Source: Acidobacteriota bacterium
GTDB lineage: Bacteria; Acidobacteriota; Terriglobia; Terriglobales; Acidobacteriaceae
Direction of reading: 5' to 3'
Assembly (NCBI GenBank): GCA_021780075.1
Contig: JAJXZL010000005.1
Location: forward strand, 1 to 64,000
DNA length: 64,000 bases
Part shown: positions 9,045-17,469 of the stretch, one piece after another
Numbering within the stretch: the first letter of the stretch is position 1
How the letters are laid out: each line of letters begins with the position of its first letter
Translations under genes and position numbers: made by a program
The notes under the pieces: generated by a model
Databases searched by the model: none
What the model was told of the DNA's origin: nothing
Seen by the model: only the letters and a program-made list of their open reading frames with translations

Positions 9045-9971
9045 TCATGTCTCGATGGCAGCGGCAATCCCAGCGCGCACCCCCTCCGGCAACACGGGCA
9101 TGGCGCCCGACTGCGAGGCAACCCACGCGCCCCAGCGGTTCCCTGCCTCGTTCAGCGTCTCCAGAGTTGCTCCACGCAACAGATAATGAGTGAGGGCTGC
9201 CGTAAACGCATCGCCCGCGCCTATCGTATCGGCCACTTTTGCCGGAAAGCCAGGATGCGCGTGCCACTCGTCGCGCGTGACCAGGAGGCTGCCATGGCCA
9301 CCGCGTGTCACAGCCACCATCTGCAGCATCGGAAACTCCGCCAAAAGACGATCCGCGCCCAAGCGCAGCGTAGCCGGCTCAAGGTCCTTCTCGGCAGGTA
9401 AACCCAACAGCGTCATGACCTGCGCCACCTCGGCATCGTTCATCTTCATCACCGTGGCTAGCTCCAGCGATTCCTGCACCACTTCGCTGGAGTAAAACGG
9501 CGCGCGCAGATTCACGTCAAATACGCGTACGCATGACGATGAGGTCTGCGCTGCCAACGTCTGAATAGTCTGCCGCGACTCAGGGCTGCGCTGCGCCAGT
9601 GAGCCAAAGCATATGGCATCCGCACGCTGGGCCAGCTGCACCCACTCATTGGAAAGTTCCATGAAATCCCAAGCTACCGGCTGATGGATGATGTACTCCT
9701 GCTGCCCATCTTTCAACGCCACCGTCACGCGTCCCGTCTCATGCGTCCGATCTACCTGCAGATGACTCGCGTCGGTCGGCAGCGGGTCGAGAAGGTCCAC
9801 GGCCCGGCGGCCCGGGTCGTCACGGCCAATACGGCTCAAAATCGCCGCATGATTGCCCAGCCGGCCCGCCATCACTGTGAAGTTTGCCGGAGCGCCGCCC
9901 AACCGCAACCCCTCCGGCAAAACATCCCACAATAATTCACCAACGCCCAGGATCAGATGCTGCTCTTTCAA
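9045..9971 (-). CDS. PfkB-family carbohydrate kinase (fructokinase-like)
   Basis: Phosphorylates a sugar with ATP. The 308-residue protein opens with GVGELLWDVLPEGLRLGGAPANF, the N-terminal ribokinase/fructokinase signature. It ends with DTIGAGDAFTAAL, which holds the catalytic aspartate and the anion hole of the PfkB family. LRLGGAPANF is typical of fructokinases, but the substrate cannot be fixed from sequence alone. Translation appears to begin at TTG 9969-9971, with GGAG eight bases upstream. It stands alone between pncB and a methyltransferase gene. Confidence 0.87.
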   Translation of the reverse strand: MKEQHLILGVGELLWDVLPEGLRLGGAPANFTVMAGRLGNHAAILSRIGRDDPGRRAVDLLDPLPTDASHLQVDRTHETGRVTVALKDGQQEYIIHQPVAWDFMELSNEWVQLAQRADAICFGSLAQRSPESRQTIQTLAAQTSSSCVRVFDVNLRAPFYSSEVVQESLELATVMKMNDAEVAQVMTLLGLPAEKDLEPATLRLGADRLLAEFPMLQMVAVTRGGHGSLLVTRDEWHAHPGFPAKVADTIGAGDAFTAALTHYLLRGATLETLNEAGNRWGAWVASQSGAMPVLPEGVRAGIAAAIET

Positions 9972-10186
9972 AGTTGAACTCCAATGGTTTTGCTGCTAGG
10001 GTCATGAACAATACACTCACTCATTCGCCTTGGCGCACGCATGCCCTAACCGGCCCCCAGAACAGCTTTCTCTCCGCAGGTCCGATTCGTCAACAACTCT
10101 CTCCCTGGCAACCCTTTCTCGGATACCATGCTGTTCCGTGTTCGCCCGTTTTCCGTCCTCTGATCCCTACCATCCGTTCCATGCCT

Positions 10187-10963
10187 TCACCCCACCCACC
10201 GCCAGATCGAGCAGTCCTCATAATTGGCTGAGGCATACTCCCCGTCAGGCTGGTTGGCCAGAATTGCATGGTCGGCAATCGCATCCGCGCGCGACCGCCG
10301 GACTTGCCCAAGATACAGCCGAACAAAGCCCGTCTGCCTCTCCAACACGCCATCCTGCTCATGATTGACATACAGCAGATCCAGTTGACCCGGCCGTCCC
10401 GCAAAACTCTCGGCTATCCGCGCCAGCAGCCGCCGCATCACCGTCGCGCCAAATGGGTTAAAGAGAAATATGAGGCATGGTCCCCCCGGCAGCTTGAACT
10501 CAGTTGCATCGCCACACACCATGCGCATCCTAGTCTTTGCGCGCCCCGCCGCACGCCACGCCGTCAGGTTGCGGCGCGCTATCCTCGCCAATGTGGGATT
10601 CAGCTCTACCCCAACCACTTCGCGAAACGACATCTCCGCGGACATCAGGACCGCCCGGCCCATGCCAGCCCCCATGTCCACAAATGTGAAGGCTTCCACG
10701 GGCACCGCGAGCCCGCTCCGCCGCCATCGACGCACCAGCGACTGAAACACCGAGGGGGCAACGCCGTAATACGCCGTCACGTGCCGGTCATGTCGGTGCC
10801 CACTCTTCAGGTGTCGTCCCGCAATCAGCCCACTCGTCCGCACCCCGTTCTTAACGTCGAACGGGTGTCGAGTGAATCCATCGCCAACCGCCAGCCCAGG
10901 CAAGAGCCGCTGCTTCTTTCCGCCCTTGATGGCAGCACTTTCACTGCGATCCGCTATACCCAT
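10187..10963 (-). CDS. Class I SAM-dependent methyltransferase
   Basis: A cytoplasmic methyltransferase of about 258 residues. Motif I is FVDMGAGMGRAVLMSAEM, followed by the acidic end of strand 2 in VVGVELNPTLARIARRNL. A motif IV-like LIFLFNPFGA sits where the catalytic loop is expected. The substrate is unknown and the neighbours give no clue. The reading frame is open upstream to 11095. I chose the ATG at 10963 because the upstream residues are cysteine-rich and unlike the family; the start remains uncertain and no good Shine-Dalgarno is visible. Confidence 0.75.
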   Translation of the reverse strand: MGIADRSESAAIKGGKKQRLLPGLAVGDGFTRHPFDVKNGVRTSGLIAGRHLKSGHRHDRHVTAYYGVAPSVFQSLVRRWRRSGLAVPVEAFTFVDMGAGMGRAVLMSAEMSFREVVGVELNPTLARIARRNLTAWRAAGRAKTRMRMVCGDATEFKLPGGPCLIFLFNPFGATVMRRLLARIAESFAGRPGQLDLLYVNHEQDGVLERQTGFVRLYLGQVRRSRADAIADHAILANQPDGEYASANYEDCSIWRWVG

Positions 10964-11255
10964 TTTCACGTTTGAACCATAGCACACCACACGCTGCAAG
11001 ACGCCGCCAACCTGGTAATCAATATTTCGACAATTGACTTCTCCCAACTCAGGCAGGTGCCAGAGCGGGCAGGAAAAACACATGCCTGCCGCCATTTCAC
11101 CCGTGACGGTGGCACGTTTCTCCAGCAGGATGGAGACACGCTGGCAGCGTCAGTGCCCCCCCAAAAAGCTCGACGGGGATGGAATCTCCACCCCCGTCGT
11201 CGCGTCATACTCGCTGCAGCGCGGCTCATGTGACTCTATTGGCGGGCTGCTCTAT

Positions 11256-11684
11256 TTAACGTCCTCTCAGCAGGCCGCCCGCAAATGCCCGGGCGTATTC
11301 CCTGCCTTCTCCGCCTCCCAGTCCCTGCCGCAGCGCGTTATTGATGCGCCGTTGGAACGGATCGGAAGAAATTTCCGCGGCCTGGGGAGCGGGGTATGAA
11401 ATTGGCTCCTCCATCTTATGCATCAACGCAACTGGGATACTTACGACCTCCTGACCAGAGCCGGGAGGAGGATCCACAGTCGGCGGAGTCACATCAGGGA
11501 AAGTTACCACCGCGGATGGGTCGACTGCGCTAGCTGGCGCATTTGTTCCGAGAAGCGGCTTGAGAACTTCCACAACTTTCTCGACCCGTTCCTTCTGAAT
11601 ACGCAGCTGCTCATACTTATTGATGATGTCGCTCAGTTCTGAGATTGCCTCGTCGTATGCAACACGATATACGTCTTGTCTCAT
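11256..11684 (-). CDS. Tandem paralog 1: small coiled-coil protein of unknown function
   Basis: I do not recognise this 142-residue protein. It shares an N-terminal helix pattern with the two genes just to the right: Y-R-x-A-Y-x-E-A, then about 20 residues, then E-Q-L-R and K-x-x-x-E-x, ending in L-K-P-L-x-G. The heptad spacing suggests a coiled coil over about residues 5-45. A proline-rich linker of about 60 residues follows. The conserved C-terminal block SSDPFQRRINNALRQ continues to GREYARAFAGGLLRGR. The ATG at 11682-11684 is preceded by GGAGTG. There is no signal peptide or membrane segment, so it is probably cytoplasmic. It is the 3'-most gene of the three and lies 550 bases from its nearest paralog. 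Confidence 0.65.
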   Translation of the reverse strand: MRQDVYRVAYDEAISELSDIINKYEQLRIQKERVEKVVEVLKPLLGTNAPASAVDPSAVVTFPDVTPPTVDPPPGSGQEVVSIPVALMHKMEEPISYPAPQAAEISSDPFQRRINNALRQGLGGGEGREYARAFAGGLLRGR

Positions 11685-12234
11685 ACTCACTCCAGGGGAG
11701 TAGGCTAGCACGGATACTGCAAAAGTAATCCAACAAAGCAACCGTGGAGTTAATTACCAAGGTACCGGTACGCTTTCGCTACTTCGGTGCTGCCTCCCCA
11801 CATGGCGCTCCTCAACCGGCGCAGGAACTCAAAGTGGCCTGGCTGTAGCACGCGATGGAAGGCTTCCAAGAAGCATTGTGGCGGCCTAATGGGCACTCGA
11901 AGAAGTGAGCAGGTGTGGAACATGACTCGTGTCAAGGAATTGATTCCGAGTTGGTCGCGCTGCCGCGGACTCAAATCTGATCACAGCCTGCTGCGGGCGA
12001 ATTTTGCGATGCCGACTGAAGTACGTCTCCGGGTCTGGAGCCGGCAGTCTATAGAAATGGAGCCATTGTCGTGAAGTTCACGCACGACCGCCTGGGAGGT
12101 CAGCGCGCCCCAAGATGAGCGGATTCAACCAGCGCTGCCGCAGTACGCACGCGCAATGTGCCCGGAGGTCGCTGCGTTCTCAGAATGAGACAGTGGTTCA
12201 CCTGGCGATGCCACATCCCAGTCTCCTGTCGCCG
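11685..12234. other. 550-base gap between paralogs 1 and 2, no gene recognised
   Basis: Short open frames on both strands look like chance ORFs and match neither the paralog N-terminal helix nor its C-terminal block. The gap could hold the decayed remains of another family copy, but I see no sequence that proves it. Confidence 0.4.
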
Positions 12235-12693
12235 TTACAATCCTGCGCCGAATCCGTGGCAGTATTCCCTAATCCCTCTGAATGAGGAGCGATGCTTCAA
12301 AGCACTGTCTATCCGCCGCTGAATCGGGTCAGAGGACACTTCCTCGTCCTCTCGAACCACCCCAGGCTCCAGTTCCTCGAACTGTTGCAGAAGATCGAGC
12401 GTCAGGGCAACAGCCGGCTGAGCCGGTTCAGATGGAGGCTCCTCCAGTTGAATCCGTTCAACTGGCGCCTCCACAATCTGTTGAACAATTTGCTGAACCT
12501 GTGCAAGTGCGGGGTCTTCGGCACATTGCTCCGTAGCGGTGCTCTGCGCTTCAAATCCCGCAAGCGGCCTGAGCGCCTCCACGGCTCTTTCTAATTGACC
12601 TTTTCGCAGGCTGAGTTGGTTGAACTCTTTGAGAATTACTCTGAATTCCGAGTTCGCCGCCTCGTATGCAATACGATAAGCACTGAGTTCCAT
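12235..12693 (-). CDS. Tandem paralog 2: small coiled-coil protein of unknown function
   Basis: A 152-residue member of the same family. The N-terminus MELSAYRIAYEAANSEF, then LKEFNQLSLRKGQLERAVEA and LRPLAG, aligns with paralogs 1 and 3. The middle is acidic and rich in glutamine and proline (QIVQQIVEAPVERIQLEE). The end, SSDPIQRRIDSALKHR then GIREYCHGFGAGL, matches the C-terminal block of paralog 1. Conservation at both ends around a divergent, low-complexity linker suggests two functional modules joined by a flexible spacer. The ATG at 12691-12693 is preceded by GGAGAA. Function is unknown. Confidence 0.65.
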   Translation of the reverse strand: MELSAYRIAYEAANSEFRVILKEFNQLSLRKGQLERAVEALRPLAGFEAQSTATEQCAEDPALAQVQQIVQQIVEAPVERIQLEEPPSEPAQPAVALTLDLLQQFEELEPGVVREDEEVSSDPIQRRIDSALKHRSSFRGIREYCHGFGAGL

Positions 12694-12893
12694 GGGTTCT
12701 CCACGCGAGCAGTCCAAATCCTGATCGCACTTACTTGGAGCGTATGGCGCTGTACCCGGAAGGAACAGGACAATTTCCCGAGCCCTGCTCGATCGCCACA
12801 CGCAAACACCTGCTCCGTGTGACTCTAGCGACTAGAGCTCGAACAAATTGGCTCCCTGCGCCACGCGGGCATCCCGACACTTTAAACAGACAT

Positions 12894-13115
12894 TTAGTAA
12901 GCGTAAGGTGACGCGCCAACAAGCTGTGTATTCGATGCACCCGAGGCCTTTTGATCCAAGCCTGCCTGTACATCTACGCCGGCTAGCGGCCTGAGAGCGT
13001 CGAGAGCTCTTTCGATGCCTTCTTTTCTAAGGCGCAGTTGTTCAAACTCTGTGAGGATTTCTGTGAGTTCCGTGTTCGCCTCATTGTATGCGTAGCGATA
13101 AACTTCTTGTTTCAT
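12894..13115 (-). CDS. Tandem paralog 3: short member lacking the C-terminal module
   Basis: Only 73 residues. The N-terminal helix is the best preserved of the three: MKQEVYRYAYNEANTEL, then TEFEQLRLRKEGIERALDA and LRPLAG. After this the protein ends within about 25 unrelated residues and has no SSDP-QRRI block. GGAGG stands about four bases before the ATG at 13113-13115, the strongest Shine-Dalgarno of the set, so it is likely translated. It may be a truncated duplicate, or a functional short form that could interact with the full-length paralogs through the coiled coil. Confidence 0.6.
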   Translation of the reverse strand: MKQEVYRYAYNEANTELTEILTEFEQLRLRKEGIERALDALRPLAGVDVQAGLDQKASGASNTQLVGASPYAY

Positions 13116-13264
13116 TATTCCTCCAGGCGCGTAGTCTAGCATGATGCAAAATCGTACATGACATTTCTTTTCTGCAACTTTCCTGCTATTACCCTTAGAA
13201 CCGCATATCTTCCGCGTCTCATGATGTTGCAAGCCTCGATATCTTCGCGCGCAACATCTTCCAG

Positions 13265-14692
13265 CTATTTCATCGCGCGCTTCGGTCCACCTGCCGGTAA
13301 CTCCGCAGCCACCGGCTCCACGCGGATCTTGCTGATGCGCCGGCCTTCCACCTCCACAACCGTCAGCCTGCGGCCTGCGTAGTCAATGGTTTCGCCCTCT
13401 TGAGGAATATGCCCGAGGCGCATCAGCACGAAGCCGGCCAGCGTTTCCACGCCGCCCTCGCGGGGAAGATTCCATTGCATCTGCGTCTCCAGATCGCGCA
13501 GGTTAACGCCCCCGTCCATCAGCAGCGCTCCCGATGCGGTGGTCAGCACGGGCCGCGCCGGGTCATCGAACTCGTCTTCCAGTTCACCTGTCAACTGCTC
13601 AATCGCATCCTCTGCGGTGACCAGCCCGACTGTCGAGCCATACTCATCCACAACGATGGCCATGTGGCGGCGACGCTGCTGAAATTCACGGATAAGGTCG
13701 AGAACCGTCTTGGTCTCAGGAACGACGAGTATGTTGCGCATCACCTGGCTCAGCCGCAGTTCAACAAAAGGGATCAGGCTGCCTACCCGTTCGCTGGGAA
13801 GAAGGCGAGGCGAAGTCGCCCCCGGCTGCGTCTTGGGCCGGAAGAACATTAGCCGCGCCAGGTCCTTGGAATAGACCACGCCCACAATGTGCTCCGGCCC
13901 GCGGCTCTCATCATAGACCGGTACGCGCGAATGCTTGCGCTCGATCACTTCGGCGCTGGCTTCTTCAATCGGCATATTCGAAGGCAGCGAGAAAATCTTC
14001 TGGCGCGGCGTCATAATCTCGCGAATCGGCACATCGTCCAGTTCCAGCGCCCGGTGCACGACCGTCTCCTGAAACTTGGGCAACACGCCCATGCGGCGGG
14101 CTGCCGTCGCAATCAGCTTCAATTCCTCCGGCGAGTGAACCGCCGCACGGTCTGTCATGGGTATATCAAAGCCCTGCAGTAGCAGCGCGGCTGAGTGCCG
14201 CAGAAGACGTACCGCCGGACGGGTCAACGCCATGAATAGCAGCATGGGCGGGGCCACAGCCACTGCCAGCGCCTCTGCCCGGCGCAGCGCCAGCGACTTG
14301 GGCACCAGTTCGCCCACCACCACTTCCATATATGTGATAAAGGCGAAGCCCAGAACCACCGCTGCCAGGTGCGCATAGAAGTGGCCGTGCGGTATCCCGC
14401 TCATCCATTGCAGGAAAATCCCCGCGGCCAGTGGTTCACCAATCCAGCCCAGAGCCAACGAGCAGAGCGTCACGCCCAGTTGCACAGCAGGTAAAAAATC
14501 GTCCAGTTCCAACAGCAGGCGGAGTACGGCGCGCGCACCCGGAACGCCGGCTGTCACCATCTGTTCGATCCGCGTGTCGCGGACGCTCACCAGCGCAAAC
14601 TCGGCGGCCACAAAAAAAGCGTTGGCCAGAATCAGCATGACCACGACGACAAATTGCAGCAGCGACAGACCGTACATCTCGCCTGTGAGCAT
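13265..14692 (-). CDS. CNNM/HlyC-CorC family membrane protein (DUF21, CBS pair, CorC_HlyC)
   Basis: A membrane protein of 475 residues, related to Mg2+/Co2+ efflux proteins of the CNNM/CorC group and often labelled hemolysin. The order of domains is complete. A DUF21 domain with about four helices comes first (LLQFVVVVMLILANAFFVAAEFALVSVR). Two CBS motifs lie around residues 215-350 (IREIMTPRQKIFSLP and MAIVVDEYGSTVGLVTAEDA). The C-terminal CorC_HlyC domain ends with GRRLTVVEVEGRRISKIRVEPV. The ATG at 14690-14692 opens the frame. An ATG five codons in is an alternative. The transported ion is not proven for most members. Confidence 0.9.
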   Translation of the reverse strand: MLTGEMYGLSLLQFVVVVMLILANAFFVAAEFALVSVRDTRIEQMVTAGVPGARAVLRLLLELDDFLPAVQLGVTLCSLALGWIGEPLAAGIFLQWMSGIPHGHFYAHLAAVVLGFAFITYMEVVVGELVPKSLALRRAEALAVAVAPPMLLFMALTRPAVRLLRHSAALLLQGFDIPMTDRAAVHSPEELKLIATAARRMGVLPKFQETVVHRALELDDVPIREIMTPRQKIFSLPSNMPIEEASAEVIERKHSRVPVYDESRGPEHIVGVVYSKDLARLMFFRPKTQPGATSPRLLPSERVGSLIPFVELRLSQVMRNILVVPETKTVLDLIREFQQRRRHMAIVVDEYGSTVGLVTAEDAIEQLTGELEDEFDDPARPVLTTASGALLMDGGVNLRDLETQMQWNLPREGGVETLAGFVLMRLGHIPQEGETIDYAGRRLTVVEVEGRRISKIRVEPVAAELPAGGPKRAMK

Positions 14693-14995
14693 AGCATTGA
14701 GAGGGGCCGCGCACGCAGCTCACGCTTTCTCGCCATCGTCTTAAGGACAGCCTCGTGCAAACAAACGGCTGCCGGACCAGCCAATCCGTGGGAACCATTT
14801 TGCCCGTTATTGCGTATCGAATTGCAGCAATGAACTGACGTTGTCCCGGACTGGCCCTCACTACCGGAGTGACTGCAGTGCACTGCCTTTATCTGACTCA
14901 TGAATGCATTCCATCGCCATGAGCCGGCTTGATTTATTCATTCATCTTCATTCGTTCGGGAGCTGCGGCTCTCCACGCGTTCTGGGAGGCTTGAA
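14693..14995. other. Divergent intergenic region between CNNM gene and RND adaptor gene
   Basis: About 300 bases with no reading frame that resembles a protein family. It should hold divergent promoters. The only clear signal is the Shine-Dalgarno GGGAGG at its right end, which serves the GTG-started adaptor gene. Confidence 0.4.
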
Positions 14996-16201
14996 GTGGC
15001 TGCGTCGCGCAAGAGCAAACGGTTCTGGATATGGCTGGGCATCGCCGCACTGCTTGTGGTGGTGGTACTGGGAGTCATGGCAGCACACTTGGTGAAGGGC
15101 TCGCAAATCGATCCCAACAGGCTGGCCAAGGTACAGCGCGGCGATGTGGCTCGCTCGGTGGTAGCCACTGGGAAAATCCAACCGATCACCAAGGTCGAGG
15201 TCAAATCCAAGGCCTCCGGCATCGTGGAAAAGCTTTATGTGGACATCAATAATCCCGTCCACAAGGGCCAGCAGCTGGCACAGCTCGATCAGCAGGAGAT
15301 CTTAGCCCAAGTGGACGCGCAGCGCGCGCAACTTGCCGCTGCCGAGGCCAATGTTGCCACCTTTCAGGCAAACATCGGGCAGGACAAAGTGAACGCCGCC
15401 GCGCCTGACCTGCCCATGTACAAGAGCACGCTGGACCGCAACCTGCAAATGGCCAAACAAGGCATTGTGAGCCAGCAAGCGCTGGATAACGCCAACCGCG
15501 ACTACCTGGCCGCACTGAACAAGCGCGATGCAGCCCGCGCGCAGATCGGCGTGGATACCGCAAGACTGAAGCAGGCACGCGCCGAGGTCATGCAGAACCA
15601 GGCCAGTCTCAAGCAGCTTGAAGAGCAACTCAGTTACACAACAATCGTTGCGCCGATGGACGGCGTGATCCTGTCGCGCGATGTGGAAATCGGCGACGCA
15701 GTCAGCTCTATCCTGGTGCTGGGCTCCACCGCCACGCTCATCATGACAGAGGGCGATACCACTCAGGTCTATGTGCAGGGCAAGGTGGACGAAGCCGACA
15801 TCGCGCACGTCTACATGGGCCAGCTAGCGCGCATCAAGGTGGAGAGCTTTCGCGATCGCGTCTTCAGTGGCAAGGTAACCAAGATTGCACCGCTGGGCGT
15901 GGAAAAAGACAACGTAACAACATTTGAGGTGCGCGTCTCCATCGACAATCCCGGCGGCGCGCTCAAAGCCAACATGACTGCCAATGCGGAAATTCTGCTC
16001 AACGAGCACAAGGGTGTGCTCACCGTGCCGGAAAATGCCGTGAGCTACGACAGCCAGAAGAACGCATTCGTCGATGTGCCCGACAAGACCCAGAAGAACG
16101 GCATGCGCAAGGTCCCCATCAAGGTCGGCCTCTCAAACGGCTCTGTGACTGAAATCGCGAGCGGCCTCAAAGAGGGCGATCAGGTCGTTCTGCAGCAATA
16201 G
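14996..16201 (+). CDS. Periplasmic adaptor (membrane fusion protein), HlyD/MacA-like
   Basis: An adaptor that would link an inner-membrane efflux pump to an outer-membrane channel. The 401-residue protein has one N-terminal membrane helix (FWIWLGIAALLVVVVLGVMA). A split lipoyl domain follows (VEVKSKASGIVEKLYVDIN and later TIVAPMDGVILSRDVEIGD) around a long alpha-helical hairpin. Beta-barrel and membrane-proximal regions reach the C-terminus (VVLQQ). The start is GTG 14996-14998, with GGAGG seven bases upstream, a strong site. The cognate ABC or RND permease is not adjacent, which is unusual because adaptor and pump are normally co-transcribed. Confidence 0.88.
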   Translation: MAASRKSKRFWIWLGIAALLVVVVLGVMAAHLVKGSQIDPNRLAKVQRGDVARSVVATGKIQPITKVEVKSKASGIVEKLYVDINNPVHKGQQLAQLDQQEILAQVDAQRAQLAAAEANVATFQANIGQDKVNAAAPDLPMYKSTLDRNLQMAKQGIVSQQALDNANRDYLAALNKRDAARAQIGVDTARLKQARAEVMQNQASLKQLEEQLSYTTIVAPMDGVILSRDVEIGDAVSSILVLGSTATLIMTEGDTTQVYVQGKVDEADIAHVYMGQLARIKVESFRDRVFSGKVTKIAPLGVEKDNVTTFEVRVSIDNPGGALKANMTANAEILLNEHKGVLTVPENAVSYDSQKNAFVDVPDKTQKNGMRKVPIKVGLSNGSVTEIASGLKEGDQVVLQQ

Positions 16202-16513
16202 CCAGCGATCACAACCGACTAAGTGGGCTGCCAGTTGTGAACGTTATATCGAGTTTGACGTGTTCACCCGCGCACAGCATTGTTCGATAGCGAACACCAC
16301 ATACGCGGTGAAAATCACAGCAGTCAGCGCGGAATGAGCCATTCATTGAGGTTTTGGCATCCTCGACTTTGGCAATGCGAATGCTCCCTGATCGCACGTG
16401 GAGCATGGTGCTTCAAATCGAATCATCGTGGTGGATTAGGCGCGGAAAGGCCGCCGCAGCCCCCGGAAAACTGGCCACAGATTACACACAACTGCTTTGC
16501 AATGAGGAACATA
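16202..16513 (+). other. Intergenic region upstream of the DUF4097 gene, with a short palindrome
   Basis: About 310 bases. The reading frame of the next gene stays open through it but encodes no family-like residues before the signal peptide. It contains the palindrome TGTTCG-N4-CGAACA at 16281-16296, a possible repressor operator. No clear promoter hexamers were found. Confidence 0.35.
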
Positions 16514-17344
16514 ATGAGACATCTCTGGATAGCAGCAACGGTTCTGGCAATGGCAGCGATTCCCGCACTGGCCGCCGAGGCCACATTTGAGCGCACCCTT
16601 TTAGTCAACGGACGCGTGGACCTATCGGTTTCCACCGGCTCCGGCAACGTCCACCTCACCCATGGCGCGGGCAACCAGGTGCATATCTTCGGTCGCGTCA
16701 AATCCGGCTGGGGGGGCAGCGATGCCCGCGTGCATGAGATCGCTGCCAATCCGCCCATCGAGCAGACTGGCAACATCATCCGTATCGGCGGGCACCACGA
16801 GAACTTGCACAACATCAACATCGACTATGAAATTCAAGCCCCCGCCGACGCTTTTCTCGATGCTAGCTCCGGCTCCGGGGACATCACGGACGACGGTATC
16901 GGCGATAACGCCAAACTCTCTACCGGCTCCGGCAACATTCATGCTACCGGCCTGCAAGGCGGTTTCACGGCGACCACAGGCTCCGGCGACATCTACGCCG
17001 AGCAGACCGCAACGGGCGATGTGAAGGCAAGAACAGGCTCAGGCAACATCGAGTTGCGCAACCTGAACGGCAGCCTGCGCGCCGACACTGGCTCGGGCGA
17101 TATCAAGGTCACCGGAGCGCCCTCCAATCCTTGGCGTCTTCAAACCGGTTCAGGCAACATCGAGTTCTGGCCCGGCAAAACAGGGTTCACCCTCGACGCA
17201 TCTACCGGCTCAGGCAGCGTGCACACTGACCGCGAAATGCTCACGCAGGGCACGTCCGATCGCCACCACGTCGTCGGCAAAATCAGCGGTGGTGGACCCA
17301 CAGTACGCATTGAAACCGGCTCGGGCGACATCCGCGTCCACTGA
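16514..17344 (+). CDS. Exported DUF4097-family beta-strand repeat protein
   Basis: A predicted secreted or periplasmic protein of 276 residues. After the signal peptide (MRHLWIAATVLAMAAIPALA) the chain is a repetitive beta structure in which a (T/S/D)-G-S-G-(N/D)-I motif returns about nine times, for example STGSGNVHL, STGSGNIHATG, TTGSGDIYAEQ, RTGSGNIELRN, DTGSGDIKVTG and ETGSGDIRVH. This is the hallmark of DUF4097/DUF2807-type parallel beta-helix proteins, sometimes described as putative auto-transporter adhesin heads. The ATG at 16514 has GAGGA about five bases upstream, so it is preferred over an ATG four codons earlier. Function is unknown. Confidence 0.82.
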   Translation: MRHLWIAATVLAMAAIPALAAEATFERTLLVNGRVDLSVSTGSGNVHLTHGAGNQVHIFGRVKSGWGGSDARVHEIAANPPIEQTGNIIRIGGHHENLHNINIDYEIQAPADAFLDASSGSGDITDDGIGDNAKLSTGSGNIHATGLQGGFTATTGSGDIYAEQTATGDVKARTGSGNIELRNLNGSLRADTGSGDIKVTGAPSNPWRLQTGSGNIEFWPGKTGFTLDASTGSGSVHTDREMLTQGTSDRHHVVGKISGGGPTVRIETGSGDIRVH

Positions 17345-17469
17345 TTTTCCCGCTCTTCGCGCCCTTCAGCCGATCTACAAGTTCGTTCCTCAGGCGAGGT
17401 CCATTGCTCCGGGTCTCGCCTGCCTTTTTCCGTCTTTGATTCCTTTTCTCTGCGCAGCCCGCCGTGCGC

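Noticed and set aside
11750-11974. Short minus-strand frame in the gap between paralogs 1 and 2
   Set aside because: It begins at TTG right after an in-frame stop and does not match the N- or C-terminal modules of the paralogs.
14996-16201. A full tripartite efflux operon
   Set aside because: Only the adaptor is present. The flanking genes are a CNNM protein and a DUF4097 protein, not a permease or channel.
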